NCBI GenBank assembly: GCA_016124795.1
Contig: WGNB01000029.1
Location: forward strand, 1 to 64,000
Length of the DNA: 64,000 nt
DNA from: Rhodopseudomonas sp.
Lineage (GTDB): Bacteria; Pseudomonadota; Alphaproteobacteria; Rhizobiales; Xanthobacteraceae
Reading direction: 5' to 3'
The notes below the pieces were generated by a model. That model worked only from the letters and a program-made list of their open reading frames with translations, did no database searches and was not told the origin of the DNA. Shown one piece after another: positions 62,341 through 64,000 of this stretch. Made by a program: the position numbers and the translations under genes. The stretch's first letter is position 1; each line of letters opens with the position of its first letter.

Positions 62341-62949
62341 TCAGTAGACGCTGACGCTGCCCGACGACGTCGTCCCGCCGCCGCCCCCAGTAAAGGTTTG
62401 CGTCGACGTCGTGGTGGTGGTCGAGCTCGTCGTCGTCGTTCCGGTATTGCTGCCGCCGCTCGGTGCGCCTCCGCTGCCAGTACCAGCGCCGGTGGTGCCA
62501 CCGCTACCGCCGCCGGCATCACCGCCGCCGCCACCGGTCGACGTAATCGAACTATTGCCGGTCGCACTGGCATACGCGGTCTGGACTTCCGCCGCGGAGC
62601 CAACCGCTGCGGCCGCGATCTGCGCGGCGTAAACCTGATCGGTCTTGATCACGATGTTATAGGCCTGCCCCAGTCCGCTGCCGATGGCGGCTCGTTGGTC
62701 GGGATTCGCGCCGGAAACCAGACCGATAATGGTTTGCAGCGCGGACGGGTTCGAGACCGCAACGTCACGGATCAAAGATATGAAGGTGGCGCCGCCCGCT
62801 TGAAACTGGGCCATCACCTGCGTCGGATTTGCCAGAAACTGGGCGACGGTCGGAGAGGTCTGGGCAATGGCCAGGCCCGGAAACATCGACGCCGAAATAA
62901 ACACCAAAGCGGCGCCGCGCATGAAACAACGACGACCTGAGGACAGCAT
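62341..62949 (-). CDS. Secreted protein with Gly/Ser/Thr-rich tail
   Basis: A 202-residue protein. N-terminal signal peptide ('RGAALVFISASMFPGLAIAQT', cleavage after about residue 30). Residues 30-130 are alpha-helical-looking with Ala-rich 'DQVYAAQIAAAAVGSAAEVQTAY'. The last 65 residues are low-complexity Gly/Ser/Thr runs ending in VSVY. The ATG at 62949 has GGAGG at ideal spacing. The family is not recognised; position just ahead of wzc suggests an accessory in export or a surface protein. Confidence 0.7.
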   Translation of the reverse strand: MLSSGRRCFMRGAALVFISASMFPGLAIAQTSPTVAQFLANPTQVMAQFQAGGATFISLIRDVAVSNPSALQTIIGLVSGANPDQRAAIGSGLGQAYNIVIKTDQVYAAQIAAAAVGSAAEVQTAYASATGNSSITSTGGGGGDAGGGSGGTTGAGTGSGGAPSGGSNTGTTTTSSTTTTTSTQTFTGGGGGTTSSGSVSVY

Positions 62950-63038
62950 CGGAACCTCCACGATTATAAACAAAATACCATGCCGTTAACGGTCTGCCAA
63001 CCAAACTTCGCTGCTCTGCAACAATATGGTAAAATCGA

Positions 63039-64000
63039 CTATGAGTTGGAACCGCGCGACTTGCCGGCTGTTCCGCCGCAGCCGACGTCCACTACGGATG
63101 AACCGCTTGCGAAGGATTGCGACAGGCCGGCTCCGAGGATGCCGAAGGCCACAATGGCATAGCCGGGAACTTGCAATGTGAAATCGACACAGGAATGCAG
63201 AACCGCGATCATCGACACTGAAAATGCTGCCAGCGGAATAATGCGGTCGCGTTGACGTATTAGAATACCGCGTATCAAAACAGCGAACATCACCAGCCAG
63301 CCCAAAGCGACGACAAGCGTCAGCGGCAAACCGACCTCCGCGGCTAATTGAAGCGGGGTGTTATGCGCCATGTCCCAGACGCCCCACATCGAAATATCGG
63401 GACTTCGATACGCTGGAAACGCCCAGGCAAAAGTTCCAAGCCCGGTGCCGAACCAGGGATGGTCGGCGATCATCCGCAAAGTCGAGCGATAGGCTTCGAT
63501 CCGCCCCTCGTCGGCCAGGCCCTGGACATCGAAGCGGTTACTGACGACGCCGCCCATGAACTGCAGCAGCGCCAATACGAACAATGCGCTGCCGCCGATC
63601 GCCATCCAAAGCCCGGAACGCGGTGGCAGATCGCGCCGGAAATAAACGACAAAGGTGGTCGCGAGCGCGAACAACGACAGCACCACGCCTGCCCGCGATC
63701 CGGTCAGGAACATCGCGATCAAACAGACGAACAACATCGCGAAGGATACGACGACCGCTTCTGGCGTCCGCGTCAGCAGCCGCGCAGGCACCTTCCGCCA
63801 GACGATCCGGTCGCCCTTCAAATGCCGACGCAACGGCTCGAGCAACAAGGCAAGCCAGATCACGGCACACGAGCCAAAATAGGCCGCGGCCGTATTCCGG
63901 TTGACGAAAGTGCCTGTCACATTGCCGACATAAGCACGCTTGTCCTGCCACAATAAAACGGTCGGATCGACCAACAGCGATATGACGCCGTAAATCGCAT
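63039..64000 (-). CDS. O-antigen ligase family protein (partial)
   Basis: C-terminal portion (about 320 residues) of a membrane protein; the frame stays open to the right edge, so its start lies outside the window. 'GTFVNRNTAAAYFGSCAVIWLALLLEPL', 'LTGSRAGVVLSLFAL' and the periplasmic-loop 'GTGLGTFAWAFPAYRSP' with 'AHNTPLQLAAEVGLPL' are the Wzy_C (WaaL/ExoQ) domain hallmarks, including the conserved His-Asn. It probably polymerises or ligates polysaccharide. It lies 89 bases before the 202-residue protein gene, same strand. Confidence 0.88.
   Translation of the reverse strand, partial: AIYGVISLLVDPTVLLWQDKRAYVGNVTGTFVNRNTAAAYFGSCAVIWLALLLEPLRRHLKGDRIVWRKVPARLLTRTPEAVVVSFAMLFVCLIAMFLTGSRAGVVLSLFALATTFVVYFRRDLPPRSGLWMAIGGSALFVLALLQFMGGVVSNRFDVQGLADEGRIEAYRSTLRMIADHPWFGTGLGTFAWAFPAYRSPDISMWGVWDMAHNTPLQLAAEVGLPLTLVVALGWLVMFAVLIRGILIRQRDRIIPLAAFSVSMIAVLHSCVDFTLQVPGYAIVAFGILGAGLSQSFASGSSVVDVGCGGTAGKSRGSNS

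Noticed and set aside
1-64000. CRISPR arrays, rRNA genes, insertion sequences, prophage genes, known riboswitches
   Set aside because: No repeat-spacer pattern, rRNA motif, transposase, phage protein or recognisable aptamer was seen on either strand.

Overview
The window is GC-rich, densely packed DNA that looks like the chromosome of an alphaproteobacterium, most likely of the Bradyrhizobiaceae/Xanthobacteraceae type (Hyphomicrobiales). The reasons are a tRNA-Gln(CUG) with an encoded CCA end, many solute-binding-protein transporters (TRAP and dipeptide-type ABC), FCD-type GntR regulators, and palindromic intergenic repeats. No rRNA, CRISPR array, insertion sequence or phage gene was seen.

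Bases 1-2150 hold two structured intergenic repeats, an MFS transporter of the Fsr type and the tRNA. Bases 2150-7840 (minus strand) hold a TetR regulator, a TRAP transporter (dctP, dctQ, dctM) and a CocE/NonD hydrolase: uptake linked to hydrolysis of an ester or amide. Bases 8237-15725 are a compact seven-gene minus-strand operon, in transcription order: two flavin reductases, a thiolase-fold protein without thiolase catalytic residues, a zinc-ribbon/OB (DUF35) protein fused to a degenerate SDR, a metal-dependent cyclase-family hydrolase, an acyl-CoA synthetase and a phytoene-desaturase-like FAD oxidoreductase. It is divergent from a GntR regulator and an LLM flavin monooxygenase. Together they look like a coenzyme A dependent pathway that begins with or includes an FMNH2 monooxygenase step. 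I do not know the substrate.

Bases 17687-36000 carry two complete dipeptide/nickel-type ABC importers, a quinone oxidoreductase, an EthD-like protein, a glycolate-oxidase-like FAD enzyme, a second FCD GntR regulator, an HpcH/HpaI aldolase, and a second copy of the FAD oxidoreductase plus cyclase pair. Similar short motifs upstream of several of these genes suggest a shared regulon. Bases 36358-40096 encode a two-subunit indolepyruvate-ferredoxin-oxidoreductase-like enzyme, which would convert 2-oxo acids to acyl-CoA. The whole 8-40 kb stretch reads as a catabolic island for an imported carboxylic or aromatic/alicyclic compound.

From 40232 to the right edge (all minus strand) lies a polysaccharide locus of the Wzx/Wzy type: dTDP-L-rhamnose genes (rfbC, rfbB, rfbD, rfbA), a secreted beta-helix protein, a polymerase, a flippase, two methyltransferases, five glycosyltransferases, GDP-L-fucose genes (gmd, fcl), a Wzc-like tyrosine autokinase, small accessory proteins of unknown function, and an O-antigen-ligase-family protein cut by the window end. 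The middle of the locus (about 45.7-52.6 kb) is visibly AT-richer than its flanks, as expected of an exchangeable serotype core. The leader of gmd contains a perfect 12-base ops element (GGCGGTAGCGTG), the RfaH recruitment signal of enterobacterial JUMPstart leaders, directly behind a strong hairpin. It precedes an operon-like block of about 18 kb and is the most striking single sequence signal here.
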